In this document: piece by piece, positions 9,544 through 18,716 of the stretch
How the letters are laid out: each line of letters starts with the position of its first letter
How positions within the stretch are numbered: the first letter of the stretch is position 1
Assembly: GCF_001045555.1 (NCBI RefSeq)
Contig: NZ_LFBU01000002.1
Coordinates: 372,001-436,000, forward strand
DNA length: 64,000 nucleotides
Source of the DNA: Marinobacter subterrani
Lineage (GTDB): Bacteria > Pseudomonadota > Gammaproteobacteria > Pseudomonadales > Oleiphilaceae
Direction: 5' to 3'
The notes under the pieces: generated by a model
Told to the model about the DNA's origin: nothing
Seen by the model: the letters and a program-made list of their open reading frames with translations, nothing else
Databases searched by the model: none
Program-made: the position numbers and the translations under genes

Positions 9544-10599
9544 TCAGCCAGGGCAGTGTGCCGGTGCTGTACCGGCAACAAGAATCCGGTTCCGGCCGTC
9601 ATCCTTGGCCTGGTAAAGGCTCTGGTCAGCCCGGCTGATCAGGCTGCGCAGGTCATGGCCGTCGGTGCCGAACTGGGCGATGCCGCCGCTGACGGTCAGC
9701 AGGATCGGCTGGTCCTGGTACAGAGCCGGCGAAGCTTCGATGGCCAGTCGCAGTTTATCCGCCACCTGAAGCGCCTTGTCCGCCGCGGTATCGGTGAGCA
9801 GAACGACAAACTCTTCGCCGCCCAGGCGGGTCGGAAGATCCGTTGCTCTGAGGGTCTGCCGCAGGATCTTCGACACCTGCTTCAGTGCCAGATCCCCGGC
9901 TTCATGACCAAATCGGTCGTTGACCTGCTTGAAGTGATCCAGGTCCAGCAAAAGAACCGACATGGGGGTTCCGTGGCGGAGACAGCGTGCCCGTTCCTGT
10001 TCGAAAACGGCGTTCAGGCGCACCCGGTTGGCCAGCCCGGTAAGGCTGTCGGTCTGGGCGATTTTCAGCAGCCGCGTTTCGCTCTGCTCCCGGGTAATCT
10101 CGTAGATATGCGAAAAGGCCAGAACGGTCAGTGACATAACACTGATGTTGGCGATGGGCAGGGGCTGCATCATCTCGGCGGAATGTCGGTATTTGAAATA
10201 GAAAATCAGTGCCGCACAGGCCATGTAAAAGGCCGAGATGATCAGCCCGAGCCGGCGGCCCATCAGCAGGTGGGCAAGAATGGGAATCGACAGTACCCAG
10301 GCGAACACGGACGCGGTTGCATGGGGCGACACCAGGGAGAACATCATGGTCGTGAAAAACGGCAGGGTATAGGCAAGAATCCAGCGTTCGAGGTGTTGTG
10401 TGTTCCTGACGGCCCGGTAAACAGCCATGGCATACATGGCCATGACCAGTTCGGCAAAGGCCAGGGGGTAGTTCTGTTTGTTGATATTCAGCGTGAAAAA
10501 CAGCAAGCCGCCGACAAACGTCAGGCCCAGCAGCGCTTTGAGCACGGCTTTGCGATAGGGGCGGGCCAGATGCTTCTGTGACTCCGGGTAATCTTCCAT
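9544..10599 (-). CDS. Membrane diguanylate cyclase (GGDEF)
   Basis: Makes the second messenger c-di-GMP from two GTP. About residues 18-170 form five to six membrane helices with short loops and no recognised periplasmic sensor domain. A catalytic GGDEF domain follows from about 180, with GGEEF at 260-264 and an intact inhibitory I-site RATD five residues ahead (251-254), so product inhibition is expected. I used the ATG at 10599 with a short AGG upstream; a TTG at 10623 would add eight residues. It is convergent with the RND pump gene, 12 bases apart. Target process unknown; biofilm or motility control is typical. Confidence 0.9.
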   Translation of the reverse strand: MEDYPESQKHLARPYRKAVLKALLGLTFVGGLLFFTLNINKQNYPLAFAELVMAMYAMAVYRAVRNTQHLERWILAYTLPFFTTMMFSLVSPHATASVFAWVLSIPILAHLLMGRRLGLIISAFYMACAALIFYFKYRHSAEMMQPLPIANISVMSLTVLAFSHIYEITREQSETRLLKIAQTDSLTGLANRVRLNAVFEQERARCLRHGTPMSVLLLDLDHFKQVNDRFGHEAGDLALKQVSKILRQTLRATDLPTRLGGEEFVVLLTDTAADKALQVADKLRLAIEASPALYQDQPILLTVSGGIAQFGTDGHDLRSLISRADQSLYQAKDDGRNRILVAGTAPAHCPG

Positions 10600-10720
10600 G
10601 TACCTGGTCTGTTGTGCTGGCAAACGTTATCTTTACATGTACACAGAAGGTGCACATGCCGTTGTGGTGAGCTATTAGAGCAGACTTCGGGAGCAGCCGT
10701 CCCCGGTCTTCGACTAATGT

Positions 10721-11170
10721 CTACCGGGCCGGCCAGTAACGCTGCATCTCTACGAACAGGAAGGACGCACTCCAGGTGATCAGCACAAACCCGGTAAGGC
10801 CTTCAATACCGGTCAGATAGCGGAGGTCACCTATGGGCTGTATATCACCGTAGCCAAGCGTGGTGAAGGTGGTGAAGGAGAAGTAAACGGCGTCCAGAAA
10901 GCTGCCGCTGAAATTCCCCGAGAGCTCACCCCAGCCAGGCGCGTGGTGCATGAAGAAATAGGCAATGGCGAAGGTCCAGACCTCAATGGTGTGCGCCAGG
11001 AGTATGCCGAAAACCGCGACAATCAGGCGGAATCGGTGGCGGAAGCGCATTTTGGCCAGCATGCCACCAAGGCGCATCAGGGCCTCGTGGTGAATAAGCA
11101 CCACCAACACGACAAGCAGCGCGTTCAGTATGAAAACGTTGAGCAGGCTGACATGCGCTTGCACAGACAA
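10721..11170 (-). CDS. Two-helix potassium channel (Ion_trans_2)
   Basis: Small channel protein of 149 residues. The potassium selectivity filter TLGYGD lies at 104-109, with the preceding TTFTT as pore helix. There are hydrophobic segments near residues 8-30 and 48-74 before the pore and 118-140 after it. There is no cytoplasmic RCK domain, so gating by ligand is not suggested. Potassium conduction is well supported by the filter; physiological role unknown. It stands alone between the diguanylate cyclase and the second efflux operon. Confidence 0.85.
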   Translation of the reverse strand: MSVQAHVSLLNVFILNALLVVLVVLIHHEALMRLGGMLAKMRFRHRFRLIVAVFGILLAHTIEVWTFAIAYFFMHHAPGWGELSGNFSGSFLDAVYFSFTTFTTLGYGDIQPIGDLRYLTGIEGLTGFVLITWSASFLFVEMQRYWPAR

Positions 11171-11327
11171 GTGTCATTGACTCCATCGCTGCCGGTTGGC
11201 CCCGGTTGGGTGCGAAACTTTGCCGCTCCAGATTCCGGAACGCGAACCCTGAATTTACTGGTGATTGTATAGTAGATTAGCACCGATAAGCGGATGCTCC
11301 CCATTTAACCTGGCTGGCCGAGAACTG

Positions 11328-12566
11328 ATGTCCAAACGACTTTTTCCCCTGTTGATCCTGGCGTTGGGTATCGCCGGTTTCCTGTTTCTGAAAATGACCC
11401 GCCCGGAACCGGCAGAAGTCACCGCTACGGAGCGGAGCTGGCGGGTTAATGTCCAGCCCCTGCAGCCGGGCAGCCATGTGCCGGTGTTGCCGCTGTATGG
11501 CGAGATCGTGGCCCCGGAGCAGGTGACGATCACCGCGACCCTGGCGGGCCGGATCGGGCAGCGGCCGGTTGCCGAAGGCCAGCGGGTTCAGGCCGGCGAT
11601 TTGCTGGTTGCACTTGATGACGCCGACATCCGGCCCGTACTGGCTGAGGCCGAGGCGCGGGTGGCCGACCTGCAGGCCCAGATCCGGTCCGAACAGGTAC
11701 GTTACCGCAACGATCAGGCGGCGGTTGAGAGTGAACAGTCGATTGAAGCCAACGCCCGGCGTCAGTTGGAGCGTACCCGGGCACTGGTGAAACGCAACCT
11801 GGCGTCACAGGAGGACCTGGAGGCAGCGACTGATGCGCTGGCCCGGGCGGAACTCACCCTTAGCAACAGGCAGCGGGCCATTGATGACCACCCGGCCCGA
11901 CTGCAAAGTATCGAGGCCAGGCTGGCCCAGGCGCAAGCCAGCCTGGACGCTACCCGGCGGGACGCCGAGCGGGCTACCGTGCGGGCACCCTTCGATGGCG
12001 TGGTAACCGGGATTCAGGTAGCGCCGGGAGACCAGGTGTCCCGCAACGAGCCCCTGCTGTCGCTCTACCCGGCCAATGGCCTGGAACTCCGGGCCCGAGT
12101 GCCGGAGATGTACCGTGAAGAGCTGCTGAATGCACTCGGCGAGGGTAAATCCCTGTCCGCCTTCAGCGAGGGGCGGCAACACGCGTTCGAACTGGAGCGT
12201 TTTGCGGGCACGGCGGACCCGGCCGGCACCGAGGCGATCCTGGCGCTGCAGGGCTCACCGCAGGCCCTGAGGCCGGGCGGATTGCTGCCGGTGATGCTGG
12301 AGCGGCCAGCGCGGGCGCAGACCGTCTCGATTCCGTTCAGTGCGCTCTATGGCGCAAACGCTGTGTACCTGATGAACGAGGACAGCCGCATGCAGCGTGT
12401 CGAGGTGGAACGTATTGGCGAAGCCCGCGGCAGTAACGGCGAGCGCCGCCTTCTGGTGTCCGGTAAGGCCCTGGTTCCCGGCGCACGCCTGATCACCACG
12501 CACCTGCCGAACGCGGTTACCGGCCTCAGAGTGGATGTGGCCGATGCCGGAGCGTCGGAGCAATGA
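11328..12566 (+). CDS. Efflux periplasmic adaptor (second RND operon)
   Basis: Membrane-fusion protein of 412 residues. It starts with an uncleaved or signal-type membrane anchor (about residues 4-20), followed by the lipoyl half-motif VAEGQRVQAGDLLVALDD, a coiled-coil hairpin (about 105-200) and the second lipoyl half with APFDGVVTGIQVAPGDQVS. I chose the ATG at 11328 because the hydrophobic anchor follows directly. The gene overlaps the pump gene (ATGA). It is the first gene of a five-gene co-directional run ending at 19792. Confidence 0.87.
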   Translation: MSKRLFPLLILALGIAGFLFLKMTRPEPAEVTATERSWRVNVQPLQPGSHVPVLPLYGEIVAPEQVTITATLAGRIGQRPVAEGQRVQAGDLLVALDDADIRPVLAEAEARVADLQAQIRSEQVRYRNDQAAVESEQSIEANARRQLERTRALVKRNLASQEDLEAATDALARAELTLSNRQRAIDDHPARLQSIEARLAQAQASLDATRRDAERATVRAPFDGVVTGIQVAPGDQVSRNEPLLSLYPANGLELRARVPEMYREELLNALGEGKSLSAFSEGRQHAFELERFAGTADPAGTEAILALQGSPQALRPGGLLPVMLERPARAQTVSIPFSALYGANAVYLMNEDSRMQRVEVERIGEARGSNGERRLLVSGKALVPGARLITTHLPNAVTGLRVDVADAGASEQ

Positions 12567-15500
12567 GGCGCAGAAAAGGCGTGATCGGGTTTTTCGTACA
12601 TCACCGGGTGGCCGCCAACCTGGTGATGCTGGTGATGCTGCTGGGCGGTGTGCTGGCCCTGACCCGGATGAATATCCAGTTCTTCCCCACCTTTGCGCTG
12701 GATATTGTCAGCGTTCGCGTGGTGTGGAGTGGCGCCTCCGCCGAGGATGTCGAGCAGGGCATCACCAACCCCCTGGAGCAGCGCCTGCGCAGTGTCGATG
12801 GCCTGAAAAAGATGACGTCCACCTCGGCCCAGGGCGTGTCCTCCATTACCCTGGAATTCGAGGAGGGCACCGATCCGATTCTGGCGCTGGACGACGTTCG
12901 ACAGCAGGTGGACGAATTCACCAACTTTCCGGCCGAAGCAGAGGAACCCCAGGTAACCCGGGTGGAAAGGTACGAGCCGGTGGCCCGGTTACTGGTATCC
13001 GGGGATGTGGCCCGTGGCGAATTGCGCCAACTGGCGTACCGGTTTGAGGATGAGTTGCTGCAGCGGGGCATCGACCGGGTCTCCATTCGTGGCCTGCCTG
13101 AGCAGCAGATCAGTATTAATGTACCGGTTGAACGGCTTCAAACCCTGGGCCTGTCACTGGGGCAGATTGCCGAGCGGGTTGCCGCCATATCCCGGGACCT
13201 GCCGGCCGGAATGATGGCGCAACAGGACGCCACCCGGGAGCTGCGGGCGGTGGAGCAGCGCCGGAGCCCCCAGGAGTTCGAGAATATCCCGGTGCTCAGC
13301 GGCGAGCGTATCCAGCTGAAGCTGGGCGATATCGCCATCATCCGGCAGGAAGCCCGGGAGAACCAGATAACTCTGGAGAAGGACGGCAAGCCCGCTGTTG
13401 AGCTGCAGCTCCAGCGGTCGGAAAACGGAAATTCACTGGTGGCTGCGAAGGTGCTGGAAACCTGGCTGGCGGATACCCGGCCGGTGTTGCCGCCGACCAT
13501 CGAGCTGGAGGTTTACGACGAAACCTGGCAGCTACTGGACGATCGTATTTCCCTGCTGGTGAATAACGGCCTGGGCGGTCTGGTGCTGGTGGTTTGCCTG
13601 CTTTACCTGTTCCTGCCGGGCCGTGTGGCTCTGTGGGTGGCCGTGGGTATTCCAACGGCGTTCCTCGCCGCCATGGCGGTGCTCTGGCTGATCGGCGGGT
13701 CGATCAACATGATTTCCCTGTTTGCCCTGATCATGGCGCTGGGGGTGATTGTCGACGATGCCATTGTGGTGGGTGAGGACGCCGATGCCCATGCCCGCAT
13801 GGGGGAGGAATCCATCTACGCCTCCGAGGGCGCGGCCAAACGGATGCTGTGGCCGGTGCTGGCATCGTCGCTGACCACGGTTGCGGCCTTCATGCCCCTG
13901 CTGGTGGTCGGTGGCGTGATTGGCAACATTCTCGGCGACATTCCCCTGGTGATGATCTGTGTGCTGGCGGCCTCCCTGCTGGAGTGCTTCATCGTTCTGC
14001 CGGCTCACCTGCGCCACGCGTTTGTGATCCGTGGCCGGCAAAAGACCGGGCAGGATGCGCCCGCCCCGAAACAACCCGGGCCGCTGGGCCGCTTCCGGCG
14101 CGGATTTGAACGGGGGTTTGACCGGTTCCGGGAAGGGCGGTTTCGCCGGTTTTCCCGCTACAGCCTGGAGCATCGCGGCGCCACGGTAGCGGCAGCCGCG
14201 GCCCTGGCGATTGTGACCATCGGCCTGTTGGCCGGCGGGCGACTCGGCTTCAACTTTTTCCCGACCCCGGAACCCTCGGTGCTCTACGCCAATGCCAGTT
14301 TCGTGGCGGGCACCGATCGCGGTACGGTGGAGAATTTCCTCGCGCAGATGCAAGCAACGCTCAATGAGACCGAGCAGGCCCTGGGCGGCGATCTGATCCT
14401 GCACGCGGTGACCACTCAGGGCGCGACCCTGGGGGCTGAAGGCAGCTCCCGTAGCGGTGACGAACTGGGGTCGATGATGATCGAGCTGGTGCCTTCGGAC
14501 CGCCGTTCAGTCCGAAATCCGGAATTCATCAACGAGTGGCGCAGCCGTCTGAAGATTCCCGCAGGGCTGGACAACCTGTCCATTTCCGAGCGCCAGGCCG
14601 GGCCGCCGGGCCGGGATGTCAATGTGCGCCTGACCGGTGAGAATGCCGAAAACCTGAAGCAGGCGGCGGAGGAGCTGAGCCAGGCCCTCGCCACCCTGCC
14701 GGGGGTACTGGATGTGGAAGACGACATGCCCTGGGGCAGGGAGCAACTGATTTACCAGGTCAGCCCCTACGGCGAGGCCCTGGGCCTGACCACCACGGAT
14801 CTTGGCAGGCAGCTGCGGGCTGCGTTCGATGGCCGCATTGCCCAGATATACCAGGACGGCCGGGACGAGGTGGAGGTTCGCGTGCAGCTGCCCCGGGACC
14901 AGCGGGAACGGCTGTCGACCCTGTCCCGGATGACCGTGCGGGTTCCGGACGGGCGCTTCGTGCCACTGAGCCAGGTGATGAACCTCGACCACCGCCAGGG
15001 CTTCCAGGCCCTGCGCCATGCCGGGGGCAAACTGGCCGTTGAGGTGACCTCCGGCCTGAATACCCGGGTCAGCACCACCGACCAGATTCTGGCCAGCCTG
15101 CAGGCCGAAGCGCTGCCGGACATCGCCAATCGCCACAACGTACGCTACAGCTTTGAGGGCCGGGCGGCCGACCAGCGGGAAACCATGGCGGACATGAAAA
15201 CCGGCCTGATCATCGGGCTCGGGCTGATGTACGTGGTGCTGGCGTGGGTGTTTGCCTCCTGGAGCCTGCCGCTGATTGTCATGGCCATTATCCCGTTTGC
15301 CCTGGTGGGTGCCTTGCTGGGGCACTGGCTGATGGGGCTGCAACTGACCATTCTGTCCCTGTTCGGGCTGTTTGGCCTGTCCGGCATTGTGGTCAATAAC
15401 GCCATTATCCTCGTAGCTTTCTATAACCAGCAGCGGCAAAAGGGCCTGGCCATTAATGACGCGCTCAACGAAGCCGTCGTGCAACGGGTACGGGCGGTAC

Positions 15501-15730
15501 TGCTGACCTCACTGACAACCATCGGTGGCCTTCTGCCCCTGCTGTTCGAAACGTCCCTGCAGGCGCAGTTCCTGATTCCCATGGCCACCTCCATTGCCTT
15601 CGGGCTGGGGCTGTCGACGCTGCTGGTGCTGGTGGTGATCCCGGCACTGCTGTCCTGGCTGGAACAGTTCCGGGAATGGCGTGCCTGCCGGCGGGGAACC
15701 GTTGTCGAGCCCCTGGGGGCCCCTGAATAA
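12563..15730 (+). CDS. RND efflux pump (second RND operon)
   Basis: Inner-membrane RND transporter of 1055 residues. The proton-relay pair is Asp398-Asp399 in GVIVDDAIVVGED. The N-terminus has the MNIQFFPTFALD and VVWSGASAEDVE stretches of the HAE1 branch. An extended cytoplasmic Arg/Phe-rich linker (about residues 495-540) separates the two halves. Its stop is 12 bases before an ABC ATPase gene, so the pump is probably co-transcribed with a complete ABC exporter, which is unusual. Confidence 0.9.
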   Translation: MRRRKGVIGFFVHHRVAANLVMLVMLLGGVLALTRMNIQFFPTFALDIVSVRVVWSGASAEDVEQGITNPLEQRLRSVDGLKKMTSTSAQGVSSITLEFEEGTDPILALDDVRQQVDEFTNFPAEAEEPQVTRVERYEPVARLLVSGDVARGELRQLAYRFEDELLQRGIDRVSIRGLPEQQISINVPVERLQTLGLSLGQIAERVAAISRDLPAGMMAQQDATRELRAVEQRRSPQEFENIPVLSGERIQLKLGDIAIIRQEARENQITLEKDGKPAVELQLQRSENGNSLVAAKVLETWLADTRPVLPPTIELEVYDETWQLLDDRISLLVNNGLGGLVLVVCLLYLFLPGRVALWVAVGIPTAFLAAMAVLWLIGGSINMISLFALIMALGVIVDDAIVVGEDADAHARMGEESIYASEGAAKRMLWPVLASSLTTVAAFMPLLVVGGVIGNILGDIPLVMICVLAASLLECFIVLPAHLRHAFVIRGRQKTGQDAPAPKQPGPLGRFRRGFERGFDRFREGRFRRFSRYSLEHRGATVAAAAALAIVTIGLLAGGRLGFNFFPTPEPSVLYANASFVAGTDRGTVENFLAQMQATLNETEQALGGDLILHAVTTQGATLGAEGSSRSGDELGSMMIELVPSDRRSVRNPEFINEWRSRLKIPAGLDNLSISERQAGPPGRDVNVRLTGENAENLKQAAEELSQALATLPGVLDVEDDMPWGREQLIYQVSPYGEALGLTTTDLGRQLRAAFDGRIAQIYQDGRDEVEVRVQLPRDQRERLSTLSRMTVRVPDGRFVPLSQVMNLDHRQGFQALRHAGGKLAVEVTSGLNTRVSTTDQILASLQAEALPDIANRHNVRYSFEGRAADQRETMADMKTGLIIGLGLMYVVLAWVFASWSLPLIVMAIIPFALVGALLGHWLMGLQLTILSLFGLFGLSGIVVNNAIILVAFYNQQRQKGLAINDALNEAVVQRVRAVLLTSLTTIGGLLPLLFETSLQAQFLIPMATSIAFGLGLSTLLVLVVIPALLSWLEQFREWRACRRGTVVEPLGAPE

Positions 15731-15742
15731 CCAGAGTGGAGA

Positions 15743-16429
15743 ATGATGGCAGAGCCCTTGCTCGCGGCCCGAGGCCTGAACAAACAATTCCGCAGCGGCA
15801 ATCAGCCGGTGTCGGTGCTGAGCGATCTTGCCCTGCAACTGGGCCGCGGCGAATCACTGGCGCTGACCGGCCGTTCCGGATCGGGCAAGAGTACCCTGCT
15901 CAACATCCTGTGTGGTCTGGAGCAGCCTGACTCCGGCAGGATCCGGGTACTGGACGAGATTTTTGACAGCGGAAAGCCGGCAGGCAGCAGCCAGGTGGAG
16001 GCCCGCTGGGCACAGCTTCGGCGGCAACAGGTTGGCGTGGTCTTCCAGGAAGCGAACCTGATGCCGGCTTTGTCGCTGTTGGACAATGTCCGTCTGCGGG
16101 CCCGGCTCGCCGGGCGGAGTGAGGACCCGTGCCGGGACTGGCTGGAACGCCTGGGTATCGGCGAGCTTGCCGGCCGCTATCCGGACCAGGTGTCCGGCGG
16201 CCAGCGCCAGCGGGCGGCCCTTGCCATGGTGTTTGCCATGAACCCGGCCCTGATCCTGGCGGACGAGCCCACCGGCAGCCTGGACCGCCACACCGCCGAA
16301 GCCGTGACCCGGCAACTGTTCGAGCTTCAGGCCCGCCATTGCTGCGCGCTGATTCTCGCCACTCACGATGCCGAACTGGCCACCCGATGCACGCACCACC
16401 TGGATCTCGGGCACCAGCCCGAAGCCTGA
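15743..16429 (+). CDS. ABC transporter ATPase, LolD/MacB/AttE-like
   Basis: Cytoplasmic ATPase of 228 residues for an FtsX-type permease. Walker A GRSGSGKS is at 43-50, the signature SGGQRQR at 151-157 and Walker B LILADEPTGSLD at 170-181; the last wording is diagnostic of the LolD/MacB/FtsE class. A GTGGAGA ribosome site precedes the start (MM; the second ATG is an alternative). It lies 12 bases after the RND gene and 7 bases before the permease gene. Such pairs work on lipoproteins, peptides or envelope substrates rather than classical import. Confidence 0.9.
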   Translation: MMAEPLLAARGLNKQFRSGNQPVSVLSDLALQLGRGESLALTGRSGSGKSTLLNILCGLEQPDSGRIRVLDEIFDSGKPAGSSQVEARWAQLRRQQVGVVFQEANLMPALSLLDNVRLRARLAGRSEDPCRDWLERLGIGELAGRYPDQVSGGQRQRAALAMVFAMNPALILADEPTGSLDRHTAEAVTRQLFELQARHCCALILATHDAELATRCTHHLDLGHQPEA

Positions 16430-16436
16430 GCGCGCC

Positions 16437-18716
16437 ATGACCCTGTTGGCCGCCCTGTTCAGCCACTACCGCCGCCACCCCCTGCAACTGCTGGCGCTGG
16501 CCACCATGATTGTGCTGGCGACCATGCTCTGGACCGGCGTTTACCACCTCACCAGTCAGGCCCGGGCCAGCCTGGATCAGAGTGAGTCTGCGGTGGCCGA
16601 GCGCCAGCAGGTGGTCCGCGCCGATGGTGAGCCAGTGTCGGTGCAGGACTTTGTCACGCTCAGGCGGGCAGGCCTCTGCGTCATGCCCTGGCTGGAAGTG
16701 ACATCGCCGGGGCGCGGACGCGTCGTGGGTATCGATCCCCTGGCGGCAGCCTGTTTCGGGTCGGCGCATCCGGACCGTGAGCCGTGGCGTGGTGAACTCG
16801 ATGGCGCGCCGTTTGTGGATATCCGCAAGGCGGCGGAGCTGGCAGAGGATCAGAACGCACAGCAGCGCACCCTGTCGCTGCTGATCTCCGGCGCAGGTGC
16901 CGATGTGTCGCTGCCACCGGGTTACCGGCTCGCCGCTTTCACTCTGGGGCCGGATACCGGCGAGCTGGGCGAGAGCTTCCTGCTGAATCTGGACGCGCTG
17001 GGCATTCTCGTTCTGCTGATCACGGCCTTGCTGCTGCGCAGCGTCTACCTGCTGGGGCTGGCCCAGCGCCGTGACAGTTTTGCCCTGCTGCACCGCTTTG
17101 GTGTGCCGCAGAGCCGGATCCACCGGCTTCTGATCCTTGAGATCATGGTGCTGGCGCTGGTGTGCATTGTCCCGGGCGTCTGGTTCGGCCGCTGGCTGGC
17201 GACGGGCCTGGGCAGCGGCTTCGGGCGTGCCCTGGACGGGTTGTTTGATGTGCCGCTGTATGCCGGGCAGGACGGTGGCTGGCTGGTGCCGGTGGCCACC
17301 ATGCTGGCGGTCGTTTTTGTTGCCTGCCTGGCGGATGTTCTCCGGCCATGGGCCCAACGCTTGTCCGGGGCGGGGCGTGGGCAGGGGGTGTCGCTGGTTG
17401 TGTTGCTGCTCGCGGGTATTGCCCTGTCGATCGGCGCATCCACGCTGGTGTGGCTGTTCGTCGCCGTGTCCCTGGTCTTCGTGGCGGCCGGTATCCTTGC
17501 GCCCCGTACCATCGCCAGGCTGGCAGACTGGCGTGCCGGGCACGCGGCCGATCCACTCGCCCGCTGGCGCTACCGGGAAGTCTCGGTACTGGCCCGGCGG
17601 CTGGCCTTGCCCCTGGTGGCCCTGCAGTTTGCCATGGCCATGGTGCTGGCGGTCCAGGCCCTGGTCACTACCTTCGAAAGCACCTTCGACCGGTGGCTGG
17701 CCCAACGGCTGGCGGCAGACTATTACATTGAAGTTCCTGAAGGTGCGGCAGCCGGTCCGGCCCTGGACTGGCTGGCCGGGCAGCCGGAGCTGGCGGCATC
17801 CGGGCTCTGGCATCGGGTGGTCCGGGGCCGGGCGACAATGGTTACCCCTGCCGGCGAGCCGGGCCCGGCGGTGGATGTCTTCGCGCTGGGCCCGATCGGC
17901 CCTCTGGTGACCGGCTGGCAACTGTTTGAATCGGTGAATGCGCCCTGGCAGAAGCTGGCAGAGGAACAGGGCCTGATGGTGAACGAGCAACTGGCCCGCC
18001 GGCAGGGGGTGGCGGTTGGCGATACGCTCTCGTTGCGGCTGGGCAGTGAGGTTGCCCGTTTCCCGGTACTGGCGGTCTACCCGGATTATGGCCGGCCCGC
18101 CGGCGAGATCCTGATTCCTGCGTCGGTGCTGCCGCCGGATTTCCGGGCCAGCTTTCAGAGCCTGTCGGTGTCACCGGGGGCATTGTCGATAGCGACCGTC
18201 AGTCGCAAGCTGGAGCAGATCTGGCGCGTGGAGCAGGTGAGCGTCCGGGACAACCGGGCGGTCGAGGCCCTGGCCTCCGCCATCTTTGATCAGACCTTCC
18301 TGCTGACCCGGGCCATGACGATGCTGACCCTGATACTGGCCGCCATTGCCCTGTTGATGATGGGCTGGGTGTTTTTCTCCACCCGGGCCTGGTATTTCCG
18401 GTTGCTGGTGGTCTGGGGGTTGCCGCGCCGGCAGGCGGCGATGCAGCTCACCCGGCTGTCGCTGTCCCTGACCAGCGCCATTGCCCTGCTGGCGTTGCCC
18501 CTGGGTGTCTGGCTGACCTGGGTTCTGGTGCACCGGATCAACCCCCTGGCCTTCGGCTGGTCCCTGCCGATGGCGGTCTATCCCCGGTTCTGGCTGGAGC
18601 TTGGCGTGCTCAGCCTGGTGGTCGGGCTCAGCATTGCCCTGCTGATGCGCCGGCAGCTGAACAGCCCGGCCGCGGCGCCGGAAAGTGCCAGTGCGCTGTC
18701 CGGAGGTGAGCGATGA
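16437..18716 (+). CDS. FtsX-type ABC permease (AttFG-like)
   Basis: Large permease of 759 residues with an N-terminal membrane helix (about residues 15-36), a periplasmic domain, then a first helix set (about 185-400) and a second periplasmic domain and C-terminal FtsX helix set (about 620-745). It looks like two FtsX units in one chain. The start at 16437 directly follows the ATPase stop. Its 3' end overlaps the downstream lipoprotein gene by 4 bases. The combination ATPase, permease and AttH-like protein resembles the AttEFGH systems. Transported substrate unknown. Confidence 0.85.
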   Translation: MTLLAALFSHYRRHPLQLLALATMIVLATMLWTGVYHLTSQARASLDQSESAVAERQQVVRADGEPVSVQDFVTLRRAGLCVMPWLEVTSPGRGRVVGIDPLAAACFGSAHPDREPWRGELDGAPFVDIRKAAELAEDQNAQQRTLSLLISGAGADVSLPPGYRLAAFTLGPDTGELGESFLLNLDALGILVLLITALLLRSVYLLGLAQRRDSFALLHRFGVPQSRIHRLLILEIMVLALVCIVPGVWFGRWLATGLGSGFGRALDGLFDVPLYAGQDGGWLVPVATMLAVVFVACLADVLRPWAQRLSGAGRGQGVSLVVLLLAGIALSIGASTLVWLFVAVSLVFVAAGILAPRTIARLADWRAGHAADPLARWRYREVSVLARRLALPLVALQFAMAMVLAVQALVTTFESTFDRWLAQRLAADYYIEVPEGAAAGPALDWLAGQPELAASGLWHRVVRGRATMVTPAGEPGPAVDVFALGPIGPLVTGWQLFESVNAPWQKLAEEQGLMVNEQLARRQGVAVGDTLSLRLGSEVARFPVLAVYPDYGRPAGEILIPASVLPPDFRASFQSLSVSPGALSIATVSRKLEQIWRVEQVSVRDNRAVEALASAIFDQTFLLTRAMTMLTLILAAIALLMMGWVFFSTRAWYFRLLVVWGLPRRQAAMQLTRLSLSLTSAIALLALPLGVWLTWVLVHRINPLAFGWSLPMAVYPRFWLELGVLSLVVGLSIALLMRRQLNSPAAAPESASALSGGER

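Noticed and set aside
15900..17990. Long open frame of 696 codons on the minus strand
   Set aside because: It is antisense to the ABC ATPase and FtsX genes, is rich in His, Arg, Gln and Pro as expected from GC-rich shadow frames, and matches no family.
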